From CBDDEC01 sp965226785 (GTDB lineage Bacteria > Chloroflexota > Dehalococcoidia > UBA2979): a stretch of 64,000 bases of DNA. The stretch is from NCBI GenBank assembly GCA_965226785.1, contig CBDDEC010000004.1, forward strand, positions 1,116,001 through 1,180,000, read 5' to 3'. Numbering within the stretch: position 1 is the stretch's first letter; the number at the start of each line of letters is the position of its first letter. Of this stretch, positions 1 to 8,107 are shown piece by piece. Below the pieces are notes generated by a model, which had not been told where the DNA came from, did not search any database, and saw only the letters and a program-made list of their open reading frames with translations. The translations under genes and the position numbers were made by a program.

Positions 1-1
1 A

Positions 2-823
2 CATGCCCGCGCACGCCTCTCCGCTGGCGCCCACGCGGTCGATGTCAATGTGGGCGTCGAGGGTGACGCACACGGACTGTTCTGGGCACTCATGCACCTC
101 CGCCGGGCGCTCCCCGGCGCTCCGCTGTTCCTCGATGGGCCGGGCCCGGCCACGCTCGCGGTCACGCTCGAGCTCTGCGAGCGCGAGGGGGTGCACGGCC
201 CGCTGGTCGCGAACGCACTACCGGTCGGCGCAGAGCCGACCGCGGACGAGACTTCAGCGCGAACGGCGCTGCTGCGCGCGGTCGTCCGCGCCCGCGCAGG
301 GCTGGTGATCTCGCCGCGCGGAGCCGACAGTGAGGATCCGAAGGCGGACGCCGCGATCTTCCGGGCCGCCCTCGACGCGGCGCTGGAGGCCCGCGAGGCC
401 GGTGTGCGCGAAACGATCTACCTCGACGCACTGGCGTGGCCGGCCGCCACCGATGCGGCACGGGCACGGCGCGCGCTGCGCCTGCTGCGCGCCTGGCGCA
501 GCGTCGATGGCGTCACGCCGCTGGTGGCCGTCGACAACGTGACGACCGGTCTCGATGGTGAGCTACGCGGCGCGATGCGTCGTCTCTTCACCGCGGCCGC
601 GATCGGGGCCGGCGCGGGAGCGTTAATTCTGCCCTGCGACGACCGGGCGCTGCTCCACACGATCGAGGAGCAGCGCTCCACAGACATCGCCGAATCGGAC
701 GACTGGCTCACCGAGGTCGCCGCCGCCGCGCACGAAGGACGTGCGCGGCCCTCGACGCCCGCGCCGGCGGAGGAGTTCCGGTCCGCCGCGGCGCTCCTGT
801 TCGGCGAGCCGCTCGCGCGCTAG
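2..823 (+). CDS. Pterin-binding (dihydropteroate synthase / methyltransferase-like) TIM-barrel protein, 5' partial
   Basis: The reading frame is open to the left edge, so the N-terminus is missing. A GTG at 50 is the first internal start codon, but the frame reads in from further left with a conserved stretch, GAHAVDVNVG. This resembles the (G-A-D)-x-L-D-(V/I)-N strand of pterin-binding barrels such as dihydropteroate synthase and methyltetrahydrofolate:corrinoid methyltransferases. The rest alternates helices and short hydrophobic strands (LFLDGPG, LVISPRG, TIYLDALAW, ALILPCD), as expected for a TIM barrel. The gene runs toward mutL and their stop codons overlap by 4 bp. The family call is by motif and fold pattern only; substrate is unknown, and no corrinoid or folate partner gene is visible. 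Confidence 0.6.
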   Translation, partial: HARARLSAGAHAVDVNVGVEGDAHGLFWALMHLRRALPGAPLFLDGPGPATLAVTLELCEREGVHGPLVANALPVGAEPTADETSARTALLRAVVRARAGLVISPRGADSEDPKADAAIFRAALDAALEAREAGVRETIYLDALAWPAATDAARARRALRLLRAWRSVDGVTPLVAVDNVTTGLDGELRGAMRRLFTAAAIGAGAGALILPCDDRALLHTIEEQRSTDIAESDDWLTEVAAAAHEGRARPSTPAPAEEFRSAAALLFGEPLAR

Positions 824-2625
824 CGGCGGCCGAACGACCGTTCGAGCTGGTCGCTACTGAGATGCAGCGTGGTCGGCCGGCCATGCGGACAGGTGTGTGG
901 CGCCGCGCAGTCCTCGAGGTCTCTGAGCAGCGCGCGTTGCTGCTCGGCGTCGAGTCGGTCCCCGGCCATGACGGCGGCGCGGCACGCGAGCGTGGCCACG
1001 GCACGGTCAGGGCCGGTCAGCCGCTCCTCCGCCAGCAGCTGGTCGAGGTACTCCTGCAGCGCCCGCGCCGGGTCGCGACGTTCGAGCGCAACCGGTACGG
1101 CGCGCAGCAGCACGGCCCCACCGTCCGCCGCGTCGATCGACCAGCCGAGGTCCGCCAGCACCTCGCGCTGCTCGTCCACGAGCGCCGCCAGCGGCCCGCC
1201 GAGGTCGACCACGACCGTCTCCAGCAGCGGCTGTGCGGCGATGACCCGCGCCTCGCGCGCCGCGCCGAAGCGCTCGTAGAGCACTCGTTCGTGCGCCGCG
1301 TGCTGGTCGACGAGCACCAGTCCATCCGGCGACTCGGCCACGAGGTAGGTCGAGTCGAATTGTCCGAGCGACCGCAGCGCCGGCAGCCGCTCCGCCAGCG
1401 GCAGCTCGGCGCCCCCGTTCGGGGCTGCCTGTGCGTGCGGAGAGGCCTCGAACGGTACGCCCGCGGGCGTGCCGGCCTCGGTTAGCACTCGCCGCCGCGC
1501 CGCCTCCAGCGTCTCCGGCGCGTCGCTTGCTCCAGCGAACGTCGGTGCGAGCGGTGCCGACGCACCGTCGAGCGCCGCAGTCACGGCTCGCGTCACCGCG
1601 CTGAACACCGCGCGCTCGTGGCGGAAGCGAACCTCCGCCTTCGTGGGGTGCACGTTGACGTCGACCTGCTCGGGTGGCACGGCGATGCGTAGCACGCCGC
1701 CGGGATGGCGACCGGCCAGCAGCCGGCCCTCGAACGCCCGCTCCACCGCGAACGTCAGCTCACGCGCGCGGATGGCCCGGCCGTTGGCGATCAGGTGCAG
1801 GTAGCGACGGTGGGCGCGATGCAGGTGCGGCGGGCTGATCAGCCCCTCCACCTCAACGCGCGCCTCGCCCTCGTCGTCCCACCACCGCAGCGGCGGCACC
1901 TCGACGAGCGGGTCGGCGAAGGCGCGTCCGTGCACGGCCGCCATCGCCTCGCGGAGCGCTACCGCATCCGGCACGCCCTCGCTGGCTCCCGGCGCGTCGA
2001 GCGCCACGCGACCGTCCGCGGTCACGCGGAAGGCGATCGTGGGATAGGCCAGCGCCAGCTCCGCCACCACGCGCACGGCGGCTGTCGCCTCTGCGCGCGC
2101 CGAGCGCAGGAAGCGGCGTCGCGCCGGCAGCGAGGCGAAGAGGTCGCGCACGTCGATGCGGGTGCCTTCGCCGGCCGCGGCGCTGCCCTGCCGCACGAGC
2201 CGTCCGCCGCGCAGCCGCACGCTGGCGGCGGCGCCCTGCGCGGGCGGTCGCGTCACGAGGTCCACGTCCGCCGCCGCGGCCACGGCGGCCAGCGCCTCGC
2301 CACGGAAGCCCAGCGTGCCGATCGCGAACAGCTCCTCGGCGGAGCGCAGCTTGCTCGTCGCGTGGCGCTCGAAGGCATCGGCCAGCTGCTCGGGCGGGAT
2401 GCCGTGGCCGTCGTCGTGGACCTGGATGCGGTCGATGCCGCCGCTCTCGAGCAGCACCTCGACGTGCCGAGCCCCAGCATCCACGGCGTTCTCGACCAGC
2501 TCCTTGACCACACTGGCCGGCCGCTCGATCACCTCGCCGGCGGCGATGCGGTTCGCCACCTCCGGCGGCAGCACCCGGATACGCGACGGCGCGGCCTCAA
2601 GGCTGCGGCGCAGCTCGGTGGCCAC
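820..2625 (-). CDS. mutL: DNA mismatch repair protein MutL
   Basis: MutL couples mismatch recognition by MutS to strand removal. The N-terminal GHKL ATPase is complete: IAAGEVIERPASVVKELVEN, NAVDAGA, DDGHGIP and GFRGEAL all lie within the first 120 residues. The C-terminal half carries DQHAAHERVLYE at about residue 437, which matches the DQHAx2Ex4E endonuclease motif, together with ACR and CPHGRP near the end. It is therefore probably a nicking MutL, as in bacteria that lack MutH, rather than the E. coli type. The start is GTG, three bases after the mutS stop, so mutS and mutL form one operon. The length of 601 residues is normal. Confidence 0.97.
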   Translation of the reverse strand: MATELRRSLEAAPSRIRVLPPEVANRIAAGEVIERPASVVKELVENAVDAGARHVEVLLESGGIDRIQVHDDGHGIPPEQLADAFERHATSKLRSAEELFAIGTLGFRGEALAAVAAAADVDLVTRPPAQGAAASVRLRGGRLVRQGSAAAGEGTRIDVRDLFASLPARRRFLRSARAEATAAVRVVAELALAYPTIAFRVTADGRVALDAPGASEGVPDAVALREAMAAVHGRAFADPLVEVPPLRWWDDEGEARVEVEGLISPPHLHRAHRRYLHLIANGRAIRARELTFAVERAFEGRLLAGRHPGGVLRIAVPPEQVDVNVHPTKAEVRFRHERAVFSAVTRAVTAALDGASAPLAPTFAGASDAPETLEAARRRVLTEAGTPAGVPFEASPHAQAAPNGGAELPLAERLPALRSLGQFDSTYLVAESPDGLVLVDQHAAHERVLYERFGAAREARVIAAQPLLETVVVDLGGPLAALVDEQREVLADLGWSIDAADGGAVLLRAVPVALERRDPARALQEYLDQLLAEERLTGPDRAVATLACRAAVMAGDRLDAEQQRALLRDLEDCAAPHTCPHGRPTTLHLSSDQLERSFGRR

Positions 2626-2627
2626 GC

Positions 2628-5264
2628 TCAGCCCTCCATGGCCAGGCGCTCACGCGCGCGGCGACGCAGCTCGTAGAGCTGCTGCAACGCATCGAGGGGC
2701 GTCAGCCCGTCCGGATCGAGTGCGGCCAGCTCCGCCCAGAGTTCATCTGGCGGCACGAGGCCGTCGGCCACCGCGGTCGCCAGCAGCGGCAGTTGCGGGC
2801 TGGCCTCGCTCGCGCCGCGCTCGGCTGCGGGCGAGGCTTCGAGGCTCGTCAGTAGCTCCCGCGCCCGCGCCACGACCGCGCGCGGCAGGCCGGCCAGCGC
2901 GGCCACGTGCACGCCGTAGGAGCGGTCCGTCGCGCCCTCCACGATCTCGTGCAGGAAGACCAGCTCACGCCCATCGGGCCCACGCTCCTCGCGTACCGCG
3001 ACCGAGCGGTTGGCGATGCGCGGCAACGTCCGCGCCAGCTGCGTCAGTTCCTGGTAGTGCGTGGCGAAGAGTGTGAGCGGCGTGCCGCCCGGTCGGTGAT
3101 GCAGATGCTCGACGACGGCCTGTGCGATCGCCAGCCCGTCGTAGGTCGAAGTGCCCCGCCCGACCTCGTCGAGGATCACCAGCGAGCGCTCGGTCGCGTG
3201 GTGCAGGATCGCGGCCGTCTCCAGCATCTCGACCATGAACGTCGATTGTCCGGCGGCGATGTCATCCTGGGCGCCGACACGCGAGAAGATGCCGTCGCAG
3301 ACGCCGAGCCGTGCGCTGCGCGCGGGCACGAACGACCCGCACTGCGCCAGCAGCACGATCAGCGCCGTCTGTCGCAGGTAGGTCGACTTCCCGGCCATGT
3401 TCGGGCCGGTCAGGACCACGAGGTCCGGGCCGTCCGCACCGCCGAGGTGTGCGTCGTTGGGCACGAAGGCGCCGCGCTCCAGGCGCGTCTCCACAACCGG
3501 ATGCCGGCCGCCGTCGATCGCCAGGCCGGGCGTCTCCTCGATCGTGGGCTCGACGAACTGGCGTTCCGCCGCCAGCGCCGCCAGTGCGCTCGCGACGTCG
3601 AGCTGGGCCACGCCGCCCGCGGCGCGTTCGATCGCGCGACCGGCCGCGCAGAGCTGGTCGGCCAGCCGGGCCAGCACGCTCCGCTCCGCCGCAGCGAGTC
3701 GCTCCGCGGCGCCCAGGATCTCGACCTCGAGGTCGCTCAACGGTCCGAAGCGATAGCGCTGGCTGTTGGCCAGCGTCTGTCGCGGCTCGTAGTCATCCGG
3801 CATGCGCTCGGCCTGCGCGCGCGGGCATTCGAGGTAGTAACCGAAGACGCGGTGGTAGCCGACCTTGAGTGAGGCCACCCCGGTGCGCTCCCGCTCGCCA
3901 GCCTCGAGTCCCGCCAGCGCCTCGCGCGCCCCGCCCGACAGGCCGCGTAGCCGGTCGACCTCGGTGTCGACGCCAGTAGCGACGGTCGGCGCATCGCCAA
4001 TCTCCGCCGGCGGATCCTCGACGATCGCAGCGACCACCGCGCTTGCCGTCTCCTCGAGCCCGCCGAGCTCGCTCGCCAGCGCCTCGATCGCGTCGCCTGC
4101 GGTCTCGCGTGCCGCGGCCTGCAGCGCCGGCAGCCGGGCGAGTCCGCGTGCCAGCTGCGCCAGCTGTCGCGCCGGCGCGCGGCCGGATCGCACCCGGCCG
4201 AGCAGGCGTTCGATATCGGGCATGCCGCGCAGCTCCGCTCGCAGCCGCTCCCGCGCCGCTGGCGTTGCGTGGAACGCCGCCACCTCGGCGAGACGCGCGC
4301 GGATCGGCGCGGCACGGCGCAACGGCCGTCCGAGGCGGGCGCGCAGCAGCCGGGCGCCGAGCGCTGTCAGGGTGCGGTCGACCGCCTCCACCAGCGAGCC
4401 CTCGCCGCGCATGCCGCTGAAGAGTTCGAGGCTGCGGCGGGTCTGCGGGTCGAGTGGCATCACCTCGGCCGGTCGCAACACACGCGGCGGTCGCAGGTGC
4501 GGTAGCGCCGCCGGCCATTGCCGCTCCAGCGCCGCGACGATCGCTCCCGCCGCGCCCAGGGCCGGCTCCTGGCCGGCCACCCCGAACGCCTCGAGGCTGG
4601 CCACGCCGAGCAGGTCGCAGAGCACCTCTGCCGCAGGCTCCGCGCGGAACTCGCGCTCGGGCCGTCTGGTCTCCAACGGCGCCGGATCGAGCCCCCGAGG
4701 CAGTTCGGCGGTGTCGCTCTCGGCCAGCAGCAGCTCGCGCGGCCGCAGCCGCGCCAGCTCGCCGGGCAGCGCCGCCGGGTCGATCGACTGCAACTCCAAC
4801 TCACCGGTGGTCACGTCGTATGCGGCCAGGCCCCGGCGCGCCTCGCCGGCCACGCCGATGGTCGGCGCGAGCGCGACGAGCCAGTTGTGGTCACGCGCCT
4901 CCAGCAGCGATCCGGCGTCGACGGTGCCGGGCGTGACCACGCGCGTCACGCGCCGCTCGACCAGGCCCTTCGGCCCGCCCTGCGAGGGCGGCAGGCTGGT
5001 CTGCTCGCAAATTGCGACGCGGTGCCCTGCGCTCACTAGCTGGTCGAGGTAGCGCTCCAGCTGATGGTGCGGCACGCCGGCGAGGGGGATCCGCCCCTTG
5101 CCCCGCCCCATCGGCCGCGAGGTGAGTGCGATGCCCAGCACATCAGCGGCCAGCTTGGCGTCGTCGTCGAACGTCTCGTAGAAGTCGCCCATGCGGAACA
5201 GCAGCACCGCGTCCGGGTACTGCTGCTTGAGGTCGAGGTACTGCTGGCGCGCCGGTGTGCTCAG
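2628..5264 (-). CDS. mutS: DNA mismatch repair protein MutS (non-canonical start)
   Basis: MutS recognises mismatches and small loops. Visible features are the mismatch-contacting F-x-E in GDFYETF, Walker A GPNMAGKST, Walker B VILDEVGRGTST and FATHYQEL near the C-terminus. The first conventional start (GTG at 5207) would begin at LLFRMGDFYE and cut off the conserved helix before it. The same frame continues upstream with STPARQQYLDLKQQYPDAV, a standard MutS N-terminus, up to an in-frame TAG at 5387. No ATG, GTG or TTG occurs between that stop and 5207. The start is therefore placed at CTG 5264, giving 878 residues; a sequence indel that hides a normal start is the alternative. mutL follows directly. 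Confidence 0.93.
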   Translation of the reverse strand: MSTPARQQYLDLKQQYPDAVLLFRMGDFYETFDDDAKLAADVLGIALTSRPMGRGKGRIPLAGVPHHQLERYLDQLVSAGHRVAICEQTSLPPSQGGPKGLVERRVTRVVTPGTVDAGSLLEARDHNWLVALAPTIGVAGEARRGLAAYDVTTGELELQSIDPAALPGELARLRPRELLLAESDTAELPRGLDPAPLETRRPEREFRAEPAAEVLCDLLGVASLEAFGVAGQEPALGAAGAIVAALERQWPAALPHLRPPRVLRPAEVMPLDPQTRRSLELFSGMRGEGSLVEAVDRTLTALGARLLRARLGRPLRRAAPIRARLAEVAAFHATPAARERLRAELRGMPDIERLLGRVRSGRAPARQLAQLARGLARLPALQAAARETAGDAIEALASELGGLEETASAVVAAIVEDPPAEIGDAPTVATGVDTEVDRLRGLSGGAREALAGLEAGERERTGVASLKVGYHRVFGYYLECPRAQAERMPDDYEPRQTLANSQRYRFGPLSDLEVEILGAAERLAAAERSVLARLADQLCAAGRAIERAAGGVAQLDVASALAALAAERQFVEPTIEETPGLAIDGGRHPVVETRLERGAFVPNDAHLGGADGPDLVVLTGPNMAGKSTYLRQTALIVLLAQCGSFVPARSARLGVCDGIFSRVGAQDDIAAGQSTFMVEMLETAAILHHATERSLVILDEVGRGTSTYDGLAIAQAVVEHLHHRPGGTPLTLFATHYQELTQLARTLPRIANRSVAVREERGPDGRELVFLHEIVEGATDRSYGVHVAALAGLPRAVVARARELLTSLEASPAAERGASEASPQLPLLATAVADGLVPPDELWAELAALDPDGLTPLDALQQLYELRRRARERLAMEG

Positions 5265-5384
5265 CGTTGGTTCCCATGCGCGGGGAGCGCTGGACTGGAC
5301 CTGCGACCGTGCGGTGGGGGCGCCCGGTCGGGACCGCCTCAGTGTACCGCCTGCTTCGATCGCTCGCGGCCCTCGGTCGGCCCG

Positions 5385-5567
5385 CTAGCCGACGCTGCTG
5401 GCCGGGTCGTCCTCGAAGGCGACGAGCAGCGCCGCGCCGAAGGCGGCGATCAGGCCGATCGGCTTGGCGATGCTGCAGGGCGCGAGACCGGTTGCACAGG
5501 CGCCGAGGGCGAAGGCGGCGATCGCGGCCGGGATCAGCCAGGTGCGGTGGGCCAGCGGCAGCGGCAT
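5385..5567 (-). CDS. Small two-helix membrane protein
   Basis: A 60-residue protein of unknown function. It has two hydrophobic stretches (WLIPAAIAAFALGACATGL and IGLIAAFGAALLVAF) separated by a short Cys-Pro-Ser linker, and a short acidic tail. A strong Shine-Dalgarno (AAGGAG) lies about 6-8 bases before the ATG, which argues that this small frame is translated. It sits between the NuoF-like gene (24 bp upstream) and mutS on the same strand, so it may be co-transcribed with either. No family is recognised. Confidence 0.6.
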   Translation of the reverse strand: MPLPLAHRTWLIPAAIAAFALGACATGLAPCSIAKPIGLIAAFGAALLVAFEDDPASSVG

Positions 5568-5591
5568 CGGGCGCTCCTTCGTGCTCGTAGC

Positions 5592-7514
5592 CTACAGCGC
5601 CACGATGCGTGGTGTGGGCGGCACCCCCTGGCGTTCGATGCCGCGCGGGGCGAGATCGGTGCAGGCGCCGCAGCGGATGCAGGCGGCCTCGTCGATGGCG
5701 CGTGCGCCGGGCGCACCGGTGAACGCCTCGACCGGGCAGATCGCCACCGCCGACTCCAGCGCCGGGTCCGTGGCATCGACCACCACGAAGCGCGTCAGGC
5801 CCTCGCAGTTGAGCGTCGAGCAGAAGTGGCTCTCGACGTGCTCGTCGTACTCGGCGTGGAACATCGAGAGCGTGTTCTTCAGAAGGTTCGGGCTGAGCTG
5901 CCCGTGCGCGCAGTTCGACTGCTGCAGCGTCGAGGCGATCAGCTCCAGGTTGTGCTCATCTTCGCGACGGCCGCCGCCGCCGATGATGCGCCGCCAGACC
6001 TCGGTCATGCGCTGGTTGCCGCCGTGGCAGGTCGTGCAGCGGCCGCAGGACTCGTCCTCGACGAACTGCGAGAACATTTCGTTGAGGTGCACGACGCAGT
6101 GGCGATCGGAGGCGAAGACGATACCGCCCGCGCCGAGCGCCGCGCCCAGCGCCTGGAAGTCGCTGCCGTCCAACGTGAGCCCGTCGAGGTGGTCGGCGGA
6201 AACGGCCGAACCGAGCGGCCCGCCGGCGAGGATCGCCTTCAGCGACCCGCCCTCGGTGATGCCGCCGCAGGCCTCCAGGACATCGCCGACCGGGGTGCCG
6301 AACGGCAGCTCCATGAAACCGGTGCGGTCGACGTCGCCGGAGAACGAGAAGAGGCGTGTCCCGGTCATCGGGTCGGAGCCAAGCTCCCGGTACCAGTCGG
6401 CGCCGTGGCGCAGGATGAACGGCATGTTCGCGTAGGTCTCCACGTTGTTGACGTTGGAGGGCTTCATGAAAGCGCCGGCCTGCGCCGGGAACGGCGGTTT
6501 CACGCGCGGCATGCCACGATCGTCGGAGATCGAAGAGAGCAGGCCGGTCTCGTCGCCACAGACGTAGGCGCCGGCGCCGCGAATCACGCGCAGGTCGAAA
6601 CTGAAGTCGCTGCCGAGGATGTTGTCGCCGAGCAGCGCGGCCGCCTCGGCCTCCCGGATCGCCTGCTCGACGCGCGCGATGCCCAGCGGGTATTCGTCGC
6701 GGATGTAGATGAAGCCCGCCGGTGCGGCCGTCGCGAAGGCTGCGATCGTCATGCCTTCGATCAGCAGGTGCGGGTCACCGTCGAGCAGCACGCGGTTGAC
6801 CCAGGCTCCGGGGTCGCCCTCGTCGGCGTTGCACACCATGTAGCGCTCGGCGTCGCCTGCTCCCGCGAGGAAGTTGAGCTTGACCCCGGCCGGGAAGGAG
6901 GCGCCGCCGCGGCCCACCAGCGAGGCATCGATCAGCGTCTGCCGCACCTGCACCGGGTCCATGTGGCGGTCGATCATGCGCGCCACGACGGCGTAGCCGC
7001 CCGTCGCGACGTAGTGCTCGAGGTGCTCCGGGTCGATCAGGCCGATGTTGCGCAAGAGCCGCCGTTCGCGCGGCTCCTGGGCGAAGAACGGATGGTCGCG
7101 CAGGTCCGGGATCCCGGGCCGGTCACCCGCGAGGACCCCGATCGCCAGCTCCGCGGCCGCGCCGACGCGGCCCGTCGCCTCGGCGAGGAGTTCCTCGACG
7201 CGGTCGGCGGTGACGGGTCCGTAGAGGACGCTGGATCCGTCCGGCCAGGTGACGGTGCAGAGCGGTTGCGCCCACTGGATCCCGTAGCCGACGTTGCGGC
7301 CGAGGTCGACGGCGAGGTTGTTCGCCTCGATGGCGGCGGCCAGCGCTGCCTCCGTGCCGCTGGCGCCGTTCGCCAGCGATGAGGTGTCGAGGGCCACGTC
7401 GATGCGTGGCCGGATCGGCGCGCGCCAGGCGGTGTAGTTCGTCTCGGCGCTCTCGCGTAGCGCCGCGAAGCGCTGGCCGACCGCGCCGCCGATCGCCGCC
7501 GGGCTAGACGTCAT
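5592..7514 (-). CDS. NuoF/HoxF/FdsB-like NADH-binding flavoprotein subunit
   Basis: NADH:acceptor oxidoreductase of the complex I 51-kDa family, 640 residues. The N-terminal ~110 residues look like a degenerate thioredoxin-fold domain. The flavin/NAD part contains GRGGASFPAGVK, CNADEGDPGA, YIRDEYP and GAYVCGDETGLL. The N3 [4Fe-4S] ligands are ESCGRCTTC (about residue 488) plus the Cys of SNCAHG. A C-terminal ferredoxin-like tail keeps ICP and CIRCGAC but lacks the other four cysteines, so it can ligate one cluster only. It overlaps the NuoE-like gene by 11 bp, and the two probably form a diaphorase module. No other complex I, hydrogenase or formate dehydrogenase gene is nearby, so the partner enzyme is unknown. 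Confidence 0.88.
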   Translation of the reverse strand: MTSSPAAIGGAVGQRFAALRESAETNYTAWRAPIRPRIDVALDTSSLANGASGTEAALAAAIEANNLAVDLGRNVGYGIQWAQPLCTVTWPDGSSVLYGPVTADRVEELLAEATGRVGAAAELAIGVLAGDRPGIPDLRDHPFFAQEPRERRLLRNIGLIDPEHLEHYVATGGYAVVARMIDRHMDPVQVRQTLIDASLVGRGGASFPAGVKLNFLAGAGDAERYMVCNADEGDPGAWVNRVLLDGDPHLLIEGMTIAAFATAAPAGFIYIRDEYPLGIARVEQAIREAEAAALLGDNILGSDFSFDLRVIRGAGAYVCGDETGLLSSISDDRGMPRVKPPFPAQAGAFMKPSNVNNVETYANMPFILRHGADWYRELGSDPMTGTRLFSFSGDVDRTGFMELPFGTPVGDVLEACGGITEGGSLKAILAGGPLGSAVSADHLDGLTLDGSDFQALGAALGAGGIVFASDRHCVVHLNEMFSQFVEDESCGRCTTCHGGNQRMTEVWRRIIGGGGRREDEHNLELIASTLQQSNCAHGQLSPNLLKNTLSMFHAEYDEHVESHFCSTLNCEGLTRFVVVDATDPALESAVAICPVEAFTGAPGARAIDEAACIRCGACTDLAPRGIERQGVPPTPRIVAL

Positions 7515-8013
7515 GCGGGTCGCCTCCGTCGCGCAGGTGGCGCGCCATCTCCACGGCGCGCGCGGCGGTCAGCGGGCCTACCACGCGGCTCTGGTGGTCG
7601 ATCGCTGTCTCGATCCAGAGCTGCGGCGCCAGCTCGCAGGTGCCGTTGCACTGGCCGAGGACCATGCCGACGCGACCATCCTCGGTCTGGCCGTTCAGCT
7701 CGATCGCGAGCGTCGCCAGCATCGCGTCGCGGATGCCGCCGCCGTTGCGCATGCGGCAGGCGGGGCCGCTGCACCAGCGGACCGTGGTCGCGGGCGGTGG
7801 CTCGAACCGGAACTCGTCGTAGAAGGATGCCGCGCCGTAGACCTGGGCGGGGAACATCCCCAGCTGCCGAGCGATGATCTCCATCGCCTCGCCAGAGAGG
7901 TAGCCGTACTCGTGCTGGATACGGTGCAGGCTCTCGAGCAGGTCGCCGTGGTTGGGGCGTAGATCGCCGATCAGGGCGCGGATCTGCGCTCGGGCCTCGG
8001 TCTCGAGGGGCAT
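7504..8013 (-). CDS. NuoE-like [2Fe-2S] subunit (24-kDa family)
   Basis: Thioredoxin-fold ferredoxin subunit that passes electrons from the flavoprotein subunit. The four cluster ligands are present as CSGPAC (C-x4-C) and CNGTC (C-x3-C), after an N-terminal helical part typical of NuoE/HoxE/FdsG (LLESLHRIQHEYGYL). The length of 169 residues is normal. The ATG is preceded by GGGAG at a spacing of about 5, and a good promoter lies 50 bp upstream. It is the first gene of a two-gene operon with the NuoF-like subunit. Confidence 0.9.
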   Translation of the reverse strand: MPLETEARAQIRALIGDLRPNHGDLLESLHRIQHEYGYLSGEAMEIIARQLGMFPAQVYGAASFYDEFRFEPPPATTVRWCSGPACRMRNGGGIRDAMLATLAIELNGQTEDGRVGMVLGQCNGTCELAPQLWIETAIDHQSRVVGPLTAARAVEMARHLRDGGDPHDV

Positions 8014-8062
8014 GCCGGCTCCCGCTGGTCAGTGCGTGCATCCCGTCACGGATGCCGACGCC

Positions 8063-8091
8063 ACTATAGGTGCGGCCCAGAACGCGCTCAA
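8063..8091 (-). promoter_or_regulatory. Sigma-70-type promoter of the NuoE/NuoF-like operon
   Basis: On the minus strand TTGAGC (8091-8086) and TATAGT (8068-8063) are separated by exactly 17 bases. The predicted start of transcription is near 8056, about 43 bases before the NuoE-like ATG. The site is in the gap after the FAD-oxidoreductase gene, which separates the two transcription units. Confidence 0.7.
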
Positions 8092-8107
8092 GACGTCGCG
8101 GCCTCGT

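Noticed and set aside
5064..7382. Long plus-strand open frame (about 770 codons) opposite the NuoF-like gene
   Set aside because: It is antisense to a well conserved flavoprotein, is Arg/Ala/Gly-rich with no recognisable motif, and reflects GC-rich third positions of the true gene.
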